A DNA stretch of 64,000 nt from the NCBI GenBank assembly GCA_025024175.1, contig QCXZ01000075.1:5456001-5520000 (forward strand). The letters are read 5' to 3'. A program made the translations under genes and the position numbers. This DNA is from Rhyzopertha dominica. Its lineage: Eukaryota; Arthropoda; Insecta; Coleoptera; Bostrichidae. Shown here piece by piece: positions 45,460-58,220 of the stretch; within the stretch, counting starts at the first letter, position 1, and every line of letters starts with the position of its first letter. The notes below the pieces were generated by a model. It saw only the letters and a program-made list of their open reading frames with translations, was not told where the DNA came from and ran no database searches.

Positions 45460-47478
45460 TATAAATTATCATAAAGATCTAGATAAATATCAAATCTGAC
45501 TTAATGATGTGAAAAGTGACAACTAAGACCAATAAATTCTTAAATCAGGTTATCACCTTTGTTTACTTACCTTTACTTTCAGTGTTAATCTAATGTATTT
45601 GACAAAAAATATACTTATTGTATGAATAATGTATAATCATTATTAGGCTGTAGTGTTTTAGCATGTTTTTGGTAAATAAATGCATATACTTACTTAATCC
45701 GTATTAGACCTTTTGATATTTGTCACCCGTAATTTAAACAAAATTCTTTTACATAGAGAGAGTTAACAGGCCATAGCAGAAAGTTGTATGAGATGTTCAC
45801 TGATTTACCAAAAATGAACTAAAGGAATAATATGCAGGGTGTCTCGTTTAAAATAACAAATGTTGCCAATTATTCCACTGTCAATACTTGTGGATGCTAT
45901 TTGTCTCAATTTTTTGGTAATATGCATAAATGGTAATTTACATGCAAAAAAGAGGTAATTAATTAAAAATGTTAGCAACTGAGAGCTCTTGATTCATCTA
46001 ATGTTCCGTAACACTTCATAATTCATTCTTATCTTTGTCCTGTTTTTTTACTGAAAATCCTGCTTCATACACATGTGTAGTTAGTAACCCTAGTGGCAAT
46101 GCTGCATTGCTTTCAATACTTTAGAAGGATAGAGCAGATCAGAAAATTTGAAGAACCAAATTTTTAGGAAAATCCTGCTAACCTGTTTGTAATTTTATGA
46201 TGAACTATGATGGATAATTGTGGGACTCATAACTTACTATTTTGTATATATAAATCAATCATAAATCAAAAAAATAAATTTATAATAAAAATATGAAAAA
46301 TACCGCTGCAAATTGAAACAATACTTCCACATCGAATTGTCAAAATGACATTTACGCTTTTATTTCTTATACTATACGATCAATAATGAGGTTTTGAGCA
46401 TTTTTTGAAACAACAAACGGTTCTCGCAATATTAGCAAAAATACATAAAATTTTAAATCATTTGTTATTCGAAAATTAACTTAATTAAAAAATTGCAAGA
46501 GTGCTTTTAGATCAGACTTGATCTTTTTTTTTAACTATTTGGAAAATGTCAATTTCTTTAAAAACAGAAATTTTATTTCCTATCTGATATTTTCACTTTT
46601 TGAATATATTAAGTATTTTCGGAGATATTCAGGAAAAACCGTTTTTTTTTTGCTTTTGTTTTCTAAACCATTTGCTGCACCGACAATTTATATAGACGAA
46701 TAATACTCGCAATTAAACTACTAATCATATACTAAAAAGAAAAAATAAAAATTTGCAAAAAGGGTAGTTACCCCCCAATTTCACCCCCTTCCCTGTACCC
46801 TAGTTACCCCAAAAACAAAAGGTCGCTTTGGGTAGTTGAGATTTATATGTATACCAAATTTCAAGTTACTATGTTGTCTTTTGAAAGTTATCACGTCCAA
46901 ACAGACAAGAAATTTTGTGCTCAAATTTTGTTTTTGGACGTTTTGGAACATTTTAAAGCGATTGAGCAAATAAAAATTTTTGTTGCAATACAGTCAATTA
47001 ATAATAATAATAACAATTAATCAACTGAACACAGGTTTTTTCCAAAATAAAAATCCTGCTATATTTGTATTTTGATATCTGCGATACTCACCTGAATTTA
47101 CGTAATAAAATTTTTAATTGTCCTTGATAGTCCATGTGAAACGCACTTAGAGCTTAAGGGAAATCAAAAAATAAAAATATCTTCATTTTATTTTCAAAAA
47201 ATGTGTGAAATACAAGTTAAAAAAGTCGGAATGTAGTATTCTTTAACACAAAACAGTATACGTCACAAGGCTATTTACACTGGATCCACATATTTTGCAC
47301 TTACCTTACAAATTAAGTACGCCACAACCATAATCTTTTATTACTTAAACAAAGCACAGATGAGGCACGATCTAAACCTAAAATAAAGCTATTACACGCA
47401 CGAAACATAAAAGACGCATCTCTACAGGTACAACAAAGAGAGTGATGTGTACACAAAAAAAATGACAAACTAAAAACT
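45460..47478. other. Intergenic region 3' of Rca1
   Basis: AT-rich. A GCAGGGTGTCTCGTTTAAA terminus at about 45835 resembles small DNA-transposon ends. A C-rich stretch at 46.77-46.81 kb starts a segment I do not recognise. A TTTTATTA near 47.335 kb (AATAAAA on the minus strand) is a plausible poly(A) signal for Rca1. Confidence 0.4.
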
Positions 47479-50400
47479 TCAAAACAACAGTCGCTTCAAG
47501 TTCTTTTTGCTCTGTTTCGAAAAAGGAACATTTTTCACCTTCGGAGGGCTAGAGGGCTCGACGATCTCGACACTCTCCTTAACGTCGTTGCTAACTACGG
47601 GCACCAAGGAAGACCTGCGCTTCTTCTTCACGGAGACACTGACGTTCCTGTTGTGGTCGGCCAGGACGCTCGACTTCTCACCGAAAGTGCTGTTGAGATT
47701 CCGCCTGACCCTGGTGATGGGCGAGTCCGTGTCGGAAACGAACCCGGACGTTTCGTTCTTGGAGTACGTGTTGTCCGAGGAGAAGAAAGACGGAATTTCG
47801 CTGCTCATGTCAGCGAACGAGTTCGAGAGATCCGACAGTCCGAAACGGGAGCCGTTCTGAGACCTCTCCAACATCAGCTGAGACCTCTGGCAGCGATCGT
47901 GGAAGTCTTGGGGGCCCGTTTTCGAGAAACTATCACAAAGGAGGCAGCAGATGTATTCGCAGTTTGGATTCTGACACTGGGCGATGTTCTTCTGGACGAT
48001 GGAGGGTCGTCCGCAAGCCAGGCATGGCCTCAGGCTTTGGTCGGAAGACAGCTTCGTGGCAATCTGCAAAGTATTTTAAACGGTGGAGTTTTTTTTCCAG
48101 TGAGTTCAAACAGTTGGACCAAATCAGTAAAAATTCAGACATTTATTTCTGGAAAAATAAACGGCCTGTCAATTTTTATTTTTAGTTCTACATTCTTCTA
48201 ACATTGGAAAGACATATGCAGAAAAAATAAAGTCATCACATAATGTTGTCTATCAGAATGACATGAACTTATCGAATACAATATATTTCAGTCTCACTGA
48301 CGAGAAACGAGTATTAACAACTATCATAACCGTAAAAATTAAAGCATCTCCAGGTCCCAATAAATTCAATATACAAACCCTAAAATCAATTGCTAATGAG
48401 ATAACACCTCCATTAACTATAATTGTAAACAAAATACTTAACACAGGTGAATTTCCAAATACCTTTAAAAGATCTCTTGTTACACCAATATTTAAAACTT
48501 GTAATAAACTGCAGATGAAAACAGTTGAAAAAGAAATTAATTCCATGAGACAAAAATAATTCGGAAGTATTTATTGAAACTAGACCAATGAACCTATAAG
48601 TGAATGCAATTCTTGTCTCTGATCTCAAACAATACAGTATAACCTCTTTAATCCGGCCATCCAGTAATCCGGACACCCGGTTTGTTTACTCATAATCCGT
48701 ACAGACGTGTGGTAATCCGGACACTACATGCACGAGCTTGTCGCTAACATCACGATCGCGATCGAACGACAACAGCGAACAAGTCGTAATGGTGTTCATA
48801 TTTAGGTAGTAATTCATGTGTCAGTTATAGTGCTTTGTGTGTCTTTAAAAAATGTCGAAAAGAAAGCATAATACTTTAAAACTGCAACAGAAGATTGACA
48901 TTATAAAAAGAATTAATGCGGGTGAAAGTACGAGATCTCTTGCATTAGAATACGGCATCGGAAAACCTACAGTTAGTGATGTACATAAAAATAAAGAAAA
49001 AATTTTGGAGTATGTTGGTTCATCAGATTCTGGACCAGGAGCACGAAAAACTTTGAAAGTCAGTGTAAACCCTGAAATGGAAAAAACCGTGTATACCTGG
49101 TTTCTCCAGGAAAGGGCTAGAGGTAGGTGTTATTACTAATTTTGTGTAAACAACATTTAGCTTCACATTTTTTATTCTTATTAGGCACACCGTTGTCAGG
49201 CGATATAATATGCGAAAAAGCTAAATTTTTTTATCAACAATTAACTGGTGCCGACAATTTTAAAGTAAGCTCTGGCTGGCTTCAAAAATTTAAAGAAAGA
49301 TGTGGTATAAAGCAACTCAGTATTTCTGGGGAAATTAGAGCAAATTTATAATGCTGACGAAAGTGGCCTGTTTTGTAGAATTTTACCTAACAAAACATTG
49401 GCTCACTCTGGTGAGAAATCCGCTCCTGGCAGAAAAATCAGCAAAGAAAGGGTAACCTTTATACCATACGCTAATGCTGCTGGAAGTCACAAACTGAGAC
49501 TACTCGTTCTGGGAAAAGCAAAAAGACCTAGAGCATTTGGAAATTCATTCATTCCGGTATGTTACAAAGGACAGAAAAAAGGATGGGTTACAAAAGAAAT
49601 TTTTCTGGAATGGTTTCATACTGAGTTTGTACCATCAGTGAGGCAAAAACTCAGGGAAATAAATTTGCCTCAAAAAGCAATCTTAATATTAGCAAATGCC
49701 CCAGGACATCCTGAGAATTTAGTCAGTGATGATTGATAACCAAATATGGGTCATGTATATGCCACCGAATTGTACTCCACTAATTCAACCAATGGATCAA
49801 CATGTGATCCAAGCGTTAAGCTTTTCTACCGAAAACAGTTAGTAAAGAAAATTGTAAACTCTCAAATTGACAACCCTACAACACTAAAAAATTTTCATTT
49901 AAAAAATGTTGTTTTTACCCTAGATGAGGCATGGCAAAAAGTTAGCAAGGAACTTATAAAAAAAGTTATGAAGAAAGTTATTACCACATATTCAACAAGC
50001 ATTATCAGATGACGATTATGATGAAGAAGATATTATAACTTTGTCACTCCTGGCAGAAAAAATCAAGAATTCAAATAAAGAACTTCAGCATGATATAGAT
50101 GAATTAAAAGAATTAAGTGCAAGAATTGATCATAACGTGCAGCTTACAAACGAAGAGACTGAGAATTGGGCATTTGGGGTTAATGAAACTGAAGAATATC
50201 TACCAGATGATACTATCATTGAAGAATTACAGAAAGCTTCTGTCGAAGAAGAATCCAGTTCTAGTGAAGATAATGTGTCATTAAATACAATTNAGCATGA
50301 CGACACCGTTTCTTCATTCAACACATGTTTACAATGGGCATCAGAAAATAATGTACCATCACATCAAATTATATTGCTAAATGATTTGCGCAATCAAGAG

Positions 50401-52589
50401 ATAAGAGCAGAAATTAACTGTAAAAAGCAAAAACATCTCACTGATTTTTTTGCTCCGCGCTGAAAGTGAACTTAATGTGTGTGTGGAAAAATATCATCCA
50501 TTATTTTTCTAGAATGTTTGTTTATTTGTATTTAATATGTATTTATATTTTTTAATAATAATAATATCACCATCATATGTGTTGTTAATTGTTGTTTCTT
50601 GTGTGATTTTGGGGATTTTGAACAATATCCAGTAATCCGGACAAATCGCTAATTCGGACACACTCCATGCATTTAATTGGCCAGATTAAAGAGGTTGTAC
50701 TGTAGTATGAAATGAAAACTTAAATTATGTTAAATATTTGAGATATAATTTTTCTATTAATTAATTTGGAAAGTTATTATTATAAGCAATTTGTAAGTTC
50801 TTCTTCAAAAGCAATGTAGGAAAGAGGTATTTTAAAAAGTCTATTAAAAAATGAAAGAATTCTAAGGCAAGGATAATATTAATAATAATTATAATTATAA
50901 GAAATAATATCATGTGTATATCGGTTTTCTAAAAATTTTGAAAGCAAAATGTGGATATGATTGGTTACGTATAATTAACAAATCCAGGAAAGAGATGTTG
51001 TTTTTTTTTAATGACTGAAGTTTATAGGATGTAATGAATTAATAAAAGAAAGAAAATTAATGAGATCCACTTGTTTAGACAGAAAGCAGGTATTCTTAGA
51101 CAAATCTTTTTCAGGTTTGTTCATAAACAGTAGTGCCAAAAGAGGGCTAAGGGAAGAACCGATAGCTAGTCCTGAATTTTGAATAAAATTTTGATTATTA
51201 AAAGAAAAGAAATTTTGATTTAAGACAAATTTAGTTAACAAAATTAAGTTGCTTTTATGAAGTAAAGTTAAATCAGCATTTTGAAAAAGAAGATCATTTA
51301 AAATTTTGATACAATCGTTAGGAGGAATAGAAGGAAATAAATTATTCGCTTCAAAAGATATGAAAAAAGATTCTTTAGCAACCTTTTTTTGTACCTCGCC
51401 CAATAGAGTTTTAATCTTTTATTCTTAAATAAATTGACTAGTCAAGATAGCATGGGAGGCAAGAGTACCAAGAAGAAATCTACGAGGAAGACCAAGAAAA
51501 ACAGTCAATTCGAATGTTGCAGCAATACTTACCAAGAGAGGGACAACATGGGAAGTGGCAAAGACATTATCACTGAATAAAAAGAAGTGGTCAAAGTATG
51601 TGCACGGTGGTGATAATGATACATAGGACAGTAGGGAACATACAAAGAAGACAAACAAAACTTAAACCTCACACCCATAGGATAGAAAAAACACTTGTTA
51701 TAAATTAAAAAAAAATAAAAACGAGAAATTCATTACTAACCTTGGTATACTGATGAAAATTCTGGCTCTTCGGGCTGACCGGAGGACTCTCCGGACTGCT
51801 AGGTGGTGAATCCGGTGGCGTGTAAGTCTGGTTCTCTTTGTTCTTATAAGTAACCTCGATGTATTTCCTGTGACGTCTCGATGCATCAGCATCATTATCG
51901 ATGGCCTTACACCACAACGAGCTCACTGTCCTCGCCCTGCACAAATCTGAATCGGACAGCAACGCAAATATCTTCGACAAAATCAGAGATTCCCCTTGAA
52001 AACGTCTAATCGGATCGACACGGACAGCCGGACTGCTTATGCTGAACAATCGTTTTTTGGCGGGAGAAAATATTCGCTTCGAGAATTTCTGCGGAGTCGA
52101 AGTCTTCTTACCCGATATCTTCGGCTTCTCGGGATACAAAATATCGATGGCTTCTTTGTAAGGAGATTCGACGGTGACGGGGACGGGCCTGTAATAATTG
52201 GCCTCGTCGGTTTTTACTTGTTTCATTGGTGTGGCTGGTGCCGAGCAAGATTTTTGCTTCTTGTGAGATTCCACCTGTTGAATGTCGTCGAAATCTGCCC
52301 GTTCCACGTAGAAATTCGGCGTCAGCCTGCATTTTTCTAAGTGGGCCGAGAGAGAATCGTTGAAAGTGCTGGAGAACTGAGGTGACGGGTATATTTCCGA
52401 TATGTTGGCTAACTTGCGGTCGCAATGTGATATTTTTCGTTTGCGTGATGGCTTAAAGGAACTCGTCGGTGTGTATGTTGTCTCTGGGTGGGTGGGGGTG
52501 GACTCGAACCTTGAGTTGCTAAATGAGCCCGTGAGGCAGCCGGAATCATCTGAGATGTTCATTGAACTCGGCTGTGGTGTAAAGTCCAT
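47479..52589 (-). CDS. Rca1: Rca1/Emi1 (FBXO5 family) F-box and ZBR inhibitor of APC/C
   Basis: Two coding exons, 52589-51741 and 48063-47479, join in phase 0 (QYTK to IATKL), giving 477 residues. I chose ATG 52589 because the sequence upstream is a splice acceptor (tttgtcag at 52612-52610) preceded by a TTG rather than an ATG. Exon 1 has Ser/Pro/Thr-rich phospho-site-like sequence, then an F-box (ESLILSKIFALLSDSDLC, RTVSSLWCKAI). Exon 2 opens with the zinc-binding region (CLACG, CQNPNCEYICCLLC, HDRC). It ends in a basic tail SKKNLKRLLF, matching the RL tail by which Emi/Rca1 proteins dock on the APC/C. Family members inhibit APC/C-Cdh1 to protect cyclins in S/G2 and meiosis. The 3.7-kb intron is packed with transposon debris. 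Confidence 0.88.
48245..48545 (+). pseudogene. LINE RT N-terminal fragment in the Rca1 intron
   Basis: Plus-sense translation reads VKIKASPGPNKFNIQTLKS, ITPPLTIIVNKILNTGEFP and KRSLVTPIFK, the fingers region of a Jockey/CR1-type RT. It stops abruptly about 90 bp before the Tigger-like element. It is antisense to Rca1. Confidence 0.7.
48635..50702 (+). mobile_element. Tigger/pogo-type DNA transposon, full length but inactivated
   Basis: The ends CAGTATAACCTCTTTAATC and GATTAAAGAGGTTGTACTG are inverted repeats, with second boxes CCAGTAATCCGGACA at both sides. TA dinucleotides at 48633-48634 and 50703-50704 are the expected target duplication. The 2068-bp element encodes a transposase starting at ATG 48852 with a psq-type helix-turn-helix (LKLQQKIDIIKRINAGEST, YGIGKPTVSD), then a CENPB-type domain. 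A 64-bp intron at 49120-49183 (gtaggt to ttattag) restores the frame (QERARG to TPLSG). The DDE region follows (NADESGLFCRILPNKT, MPPNCTPLIQPMDQ). It is broken by a frameshifting deletion near 49.34 kb, a shift near 49.73 kb and later stops. It is antisense to Rca1. Confidence 0.88.
51008..51420 (-). pseudogene. Penelope-like RT fragment in the Rca1 intron
   Basis: Minus-sense frame: FFISFEANNLFPSIPPNDC (family: SFDVxNLFxSIP), then KFVLNQNFFSFNNQ and SGLAIGSSLSPLLALLFM. The G-L-A-I-G-S-S-L-S-P-L-L-A block is the Penelope RT motif preceding the catalytic Asp pair. Compared with the family, SFDV has become SFEA. Confidence 0.8.
51445..51632 (+). pseudogene. LINE ORF2 C-terminal fragment in the Rca1 intron
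   Basis: An uninterrupted stretch reads WEARVPRRNLRGRPRKT, then AAILTKRGTTWEVAKTL and KKKWSKYVHGG before a TAG. The G-R-P-R-K-T and R-G-x-x-W-x-x-A-x-x-L-x-x-x-R/K-x-x-W words are the C-terminus of a common LINE polymerase. Confidence 0.6.
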
Positions 52590-53597
52590 CCTGAAACAGG
52601 TGTCTCTGTCTGACAAATGAAACTAGTTTTGATTTAATAGAAATTATTCAAATGTCACTGACTTCTCCACTTTATTAAATATTAATTAGCAGAGCGCTTT
52701 CAGCCTTAAAAGGCCAGCGTCAGTGCCTTAGTATTAAGTAAATAAAACTAATACACTATAAAAAATATAATAAACATACGAAAGATGCATTATTACAGAT
52801 CAAACTAATTAATTAAATTTATTTTATTAAAATTAGATATTAAATTAATGCTTCACTTAAAACAGCACATTAATCTTTTGTTGAAATCCAAAATTCGGTC
52901 AACTCCATGCCGGAACATTAGTTTTGAAAGCGTTATCGCAGGATAACCCAATTAGATTCTCTTCTGCAGAAGTAAATTCGAGTGGAGCACCGGTATTAAA
53001 AGAATTTTCAATTCATGTAACCTTGTCGATATTCTCATTTTTAAAGTATTTCTCAAACCAATTGTTAAAATGTACCAAACTTATGTGCGGTGAACATAAA
53101 CAATGCAAAAGAAATAAAATATTTTTATTAAAAACACTAGAAACTGGAAGTATTGTTTAATTGTTAACTTTTTTTATCCTTGTTTACTGAAATAATATGG
53201 TCTCTGCATTAAAGCTTCTCCTTTAAAGATTTATGAAAGATACCACAGGAACCTACAATAGTGTTCTGCAGTTCATTGAGTACACAAAAAATGGAAAGAA
53301 AATGGAACATACTGAATTTATTACTAGGCATTGTTGCATAAATAGTTATCTCCAAATAGATACTTTTCTGCTAATAAACTTATGAACTACGACAAAAGGA
53401 TCTAAAGCTGTTGACAATACTAATAACAGAGGATTGTGTGGAAGATCTCAGAGGTTTAAAAAACAGCAGACAGGAATTTCTAAAGGTGAAACTTTCTACT
53501 TTCTAGCAAAAAACTAACATAACCAAACCGAGCCCTACATTAAATATTCTATAACATAATATTAAGTAATATCAATTTATCATGTATGTTTACGTAC

Positions 53598-53720
53598 CTT
53601 CCTGTGCTGTGGTGTAGCAATTATATCCGAAGTACTATACCTACATTACAATCTTTTATATTGACATGTGTTTTGCGCGCCCAATTTCTGTTCTTCCGAC
53701 ATTTTACTAATTTCCAGTAT
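53598..53720 (-). other. Rca1: Probable non-coding first exon of Rca1
   Basis: A strong donor (CACAGGAAG/gtacgta) at 53598 on the minus strand could pair with the acceptor at 52612-52610, leaving a 20-nt UTR lead before the ATG. The 5' boundary is a guess. The flanking sequence to about 53.9 kb is the likely promoter. Confidence 0.4.
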
Positions 53721-54009
53721 TTTTGACAAATGTCGTGGTAATAAACGGATATTGCAATTTTTAAATGATTACGGTAGCTCACATTTAACGCTAATTGGAG
53801 TAAAAATTAACGAAAACAACGAGAATTAAAAGAAACTACACCTGTTGACATTGAAAGGATAAAAACGCCATATTCGAAATGTTACAGTGCGAAGTTGCAG
53901 CTGTAACGCTACCATATGCAATGCTGCCATCTACTTACGCTAACAGGCAGAATAATAATAACTTTTTACACAAAAATCAGTGGTGTAGACCCACAATATT
54001 AAGTAATAA

Positions 54010-54385
54010 ATAAGTTCCCAGTGTTATTTATTTGTAGGTTTTGGCTCCTGATTGTTATTAAATGAAACAAACTTATATTAATACTATTACGTTTTGACCT
54101 TTAGGTCTTTTTAAAATATTTTTATTTTATATACTTGACAAGGGTAGGAGGGTGTGATTGTATGTTTAAATGATAATGTTGTAGTTATTACTTAGTTCTT
54201 TTATAGCAGTCTTTTAGTTTACACATGTGTTTATGTTTTTTTTTGTATATGTATCATGTATCATTTCCAAAAATTGTCTTTTACGTTTATGTTGCTCTGT
54301 AGCAATAATTTTGGTGTTATCAAAGTCAAAAAGTGAGGTCAGTTTGTTCTTGATGGTTTTTTAAGCTGTGTAGTTATTGTTATTA
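54010..54385 (-). pseudogene. Penelope-like element 3' end with terminal hairpin
   Basis: Minus-sense translation gives FDFDNTKIIATEQHKRKRQF, LEMIH and a NTCVN..KELSNNYN tail. This aligns by eye with the post-endonuclease tail of the Penelope copy at 7.3 kb (FDFNNPKVLTIEKNYKKRLF, MEM). The 3' end carries GACC-TAAA-GGTC followed by AAAACG, reminiscent of hammerhead helix II plus GAAA but strongly degraded. Confidence 0.65.
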
Positions 54386-55039
54386 TTTGTATGTTGTTGT
54401 ATCTTGGTTTTTAAGTATTATTCTGTTTGTTACATTACTTTATGCTGTATATTGCATGTATTCTTGTTTCGTTTGGTGTTTTTGTTTTTAAGGGTGTGTA
54501 TAGAATTGTGTTTAATCATGTTAATTGGTTTATATGTTGTTTGGATATTATATGGTTTTAGTAAGTTTTTTACTTTTTAAGTAGGTAAGGGGTGAGATAT
54601 GCTAAGTAAGTTATTTATTAAATGACAAAACAATATACAACGTAACAAAACACTACATTACAAACGCCACACAACGAAAAACAACGCAATGATACAATAC
54701 TGGTAATACTGGAAAAGCAATAATATATATCTAAGCAATAATATATATCTAATGAAACAGCATATATAGGTAAACTTATAATATACAAAAGGCATGACTA
54801 TCAAAAGATACACAAAACCCTCACAAACCTATAATAAACAACATACAACCTGGCAAAACACTTCAACAGTATTTAAAAAAATATAATTAATAAAAAAAAT
54901 ATATTAAAAACTCTTTTGAATTTAAAAACAAAATTTCCAACATGTATGTTCCAAATAATAATCACAGTAGTAAAGAAAAGACCCAACAGGGTTTACCCGT
55001 CCAGCGACTTCGTACCCAAAGTTGATGCTACAGAGGACA

Positions 55040-55845
55040 TGGAAAGAGAACTTAGGTAGGGATGATCCTGTAAACGAAGAATTATGAAATGAATTTATAC
55101 GGTGGGCCAAAGAGATACACCTGTTGTCAACAGCTAAGATTCCTAGGTGGATAAAAGGAGAAAGTGATCAAGAAAGCAGTTTACATGTGTTCTGTGATGC
55201 AAGCAAAGATGCATATGCAGCAGCAGTTTATTTAAGGACAAAAGGAATGGTGAGGTGTTTGTCCTTTGGTTGGCTGCTAAAACACGAGTTGCACCTTTAA
55301 AACCCTTACTGCAGCTGTTTTGAACTAAGATGAAGCTGAAATTATTTAAGAGCTAAGGAAAAAGCTGTGCACTGCGATGATCAAGTCAGACGCTTAGATC
55401 CCAGATTGACATTCTGAACATTTCTCAAAATATTATAAAATATAGTGAGAATGGTAGGATGGATATTCAAGAAAAAGGCAGCAATATTGTACTGGAACCC
55501 TATCATTTTAAGAGTTGGAGATGGTAGAGATGTTTGTAATCAAAACTATTTAAAATGAAGCTTTTGCCAAACTGTATGAAGATAAGCTTGTCATATTGAA
55601 TTCATTTTGTGACAAGTCTGGAATTATTCGCTTGAGATATAGAATATCACAATGGGATGATTTTAATGACTTCCGTTATCTAATTTTGTTACCCTGTTTT
55701 GAACCCTGTGGTTTCTAAACTAATTTTTGATATGCATATGAATTTTTTTCATGCAAGGTCGCAAAGATTGATAAGTGTCTTGCGAGACAAGTATTGGATA
55801 ATCAATGGAATGGGAGAACTGGGAACCGTTAAAAGTAAATCTATT
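55040..55845 (+). pseudogene. BEL/Pao retrotransposon remnant (RNase H to integrase zinc finger)
   Basis: Readable plus-sense blocks are LPRWIK-like IPRWIKGESD, HVFCDASKDAYAAAVYLR, LAAKTRVAPLK (RNase H region), and later HARSQRLISVLRDKYWIING (integrase H2C2 zinc-binding region). The order and words are typical of BEL/Pao polyproteins. Stops and gaps are frequent and no LTR was found. Confidence 0.75.
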
Positions 55846-55849
55846 ATAT

Positions 55850-58220
55850 TATATTATATTAACAGTATAAACAGTACCTACGCTTCTTCTAGTAGGTAAA
55901 GCCGCAGAGATGAACAGAATCTTCTGCACAATAAACTGCTAGTATAAACAACTAATATCTAACATGTACGTTGGTAAAAATATACAGATTAGTTTATTTT
56001 AAAAGTTAGTACCTATTCATAATGTCAGCTTATGATAAACACATATTCTCTCTTCATATTACCTGTGGTGGTGGTGGTGTGGTAAACACAGAGTGATTTA
56101 ATACCTTTCTTTTCATGTGTCTCTGCTCTGACCATTTGTTATCTTGATAAACATTCAGAAATAAAATAGATTTTGAAACAAAGGAGGTGTTATCAGTTAT
56201 AATGAACTAATTAAACTTCAATAGGCTTATTATTGTGAATAAAGTCTTTAAACTTTATTTAAGAACGGAATAGCTTCCATAGGTAGTGAAATAAAATTCT
56301 CACCATTACTTTTATTTTGAAATGAAGTCTACTTGTAAGTATAATAATAATAAAGACATTAATCTTTGCTGTTAATATTTTGAATCAATCAAATTTTTGT
56401 TTTTGCCAACTATTATATAAGGCTAAATATCTTTATAATATTACTAGGAAATCCTAGTTAGGTTTTAGGGTAATACATATGCATACCGAGCATGAATAAA
56501 TACAGACTACATCAATTTAGATGGGCATTTATAAAATATGCAATAGAGATGGAGTTCATATTTTTCACATTCATAATTTAAGCAGTATCTATGAAATAAA
56601 TTATTACTTCGAAATAATGAACCTTAAAAACGTCGGAAATTAAAAGAATGGAAAAATATTATAACAGGATTAATTACAAATTCCCAGAGAAATTTGAAAA
56701 AGCTTTATTAGCTATGTACAGGATTTACGTTAAATTTGAATTGCAACATATTATGTAGAATATTGACTTTAAAAATGCTGACTCCACAATGTAGTAGGCT
56801 TGTATCTTAATTGAATTGAATAAATAGTTTTTGCACATAATGTAAGTCAACCTAATTTATTTAAATAATAAATTATGGCTAACATTATTTTTAAAATCAC
56901 TTTTCCTTAATGGACATTATAGATCATGTTACTTGTACAAGCAGGAGCTATCAAATGCTGGGTAAAATACTGACAGAAAGTAATAAAAAAATATTAATAA
57001 ATGGTGTTAAATTATTTTTGTTTTGCAAGCAATTATTGGCTTTTCAAAAAATACTTTTGCAGAGCAGTTAATAGACTAACTAAATGCTACAATGTCTTTT
57101 TTTTGGCAGAAAGCAGGTAATTTATCTATTCTGAGACTGTTTATCATAAACAGACAAAATAATAATGAACACTTACTAATGTGGTTTAATAAAGGCTTTC
57201 TCAACCGCTGTTTACACAATACATGACGATATCATTGATCAGACAATTTTAATCCCAACACAAACAGTCCTAAAGATATAAATACAGTGTTAGAGCTACA
57301 TTTGATATTTATTATTATTATGTAGATACTTTGTGCAATCAGGGTCAACACCAAAGATCTGCCTTCCATGATCGCGTTTCATCAAAATAAAATTGTGTAG
57401 GTAGGTAAACTATAAATAATGAACATGTTTGCAGTGTCTTTTAATGTCACATTTTTCTTCCAGATGAATGCTTGTAATAAAACCGATTGGTTGGCATATT
57501 CCAAAGATTGTAATGTAGAACAAGACGACTTTTGGTTTAGAAGAAGTTGAGGCTTATTAAAAATGTATTACATCAGCATCGAGCCATTGTCACCACACAT
57601 CAAAGTTAAATGGCCTTGCAAAGGCAGGGTTATGATGAAACTGACAAAGCTGTATGTAAAACTTGAAATATTAAAAATCAGGAATGTTGCGATTCTACGG
57701 AATGGTACATTGATAGTGGCATTAGATTATCTCAATGAATTATGTGGAAAATTGAGTGAAAGAATTTCATCTTTGCGTTACCACACAAAGTTTATAGTGA
57801 AGGACAAAGTGGTGTTGGTCCAAGACAAAGGCAAAAATTTAGAATGATTCTCTTGACGGAAGGGTTATAAATTATGTATACAACTTTAATGTATTTTTCT
57901 AAATAAATGACATCGTAGTGTCAGTATAAATTGTAGGTAATCGCTTCTTGCGAAAACTGACAATGAATAGTGAAAATTGCTGGTTATTTTTTATTCCGAA
58001 ATATAGTTTAGGTACTACACATTACATTGACCTCAGAGGATATTTACAGGTAAACAACTGCAAGTAGGCTGTGTAGTGTAAATAATAAATCTGTATATGA
58101 AAGTCAGGAAAAAATGTATTTACGAGCACCTAAATATAAAAATAATATATGTATATTCAGATACTGCGGTTTATAATACTTCTAAATAATCTCAAGTGCA
58201 CCCATTCCTTTAACATATAC
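55850..58220. other. Intergenic region with an unrecognised open frame
   Basis: Mostly AT-rich. A 94-codon plus-strand frame at 57563-57847 (MYYISIEPLSPHIKVKWPCK start) and the open stretch before it (TDWLAYSKDCNVEQDDFWF) look protein-like in composition, but I recognise no family. They could be a decayed transposon. Confidence 0.35.

Noticed and set aside
47507..48201. 117- and 182-codon plus-strand frames
   Set aside because: They are antisense to the Rca1 zinc-binding exon and show no family resemblance.
51996..52425. 114-codon plus and 105-codon minus frames
   Set aside because: They overlap the Rca1 F-box exon in other frames and have no independent support.
52500..52530. GGACTCGAACC word resembling a tRNA T-arm
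   Set aside because: It lies in the Rca1 coding exon and has no surrounding cloverleaf.
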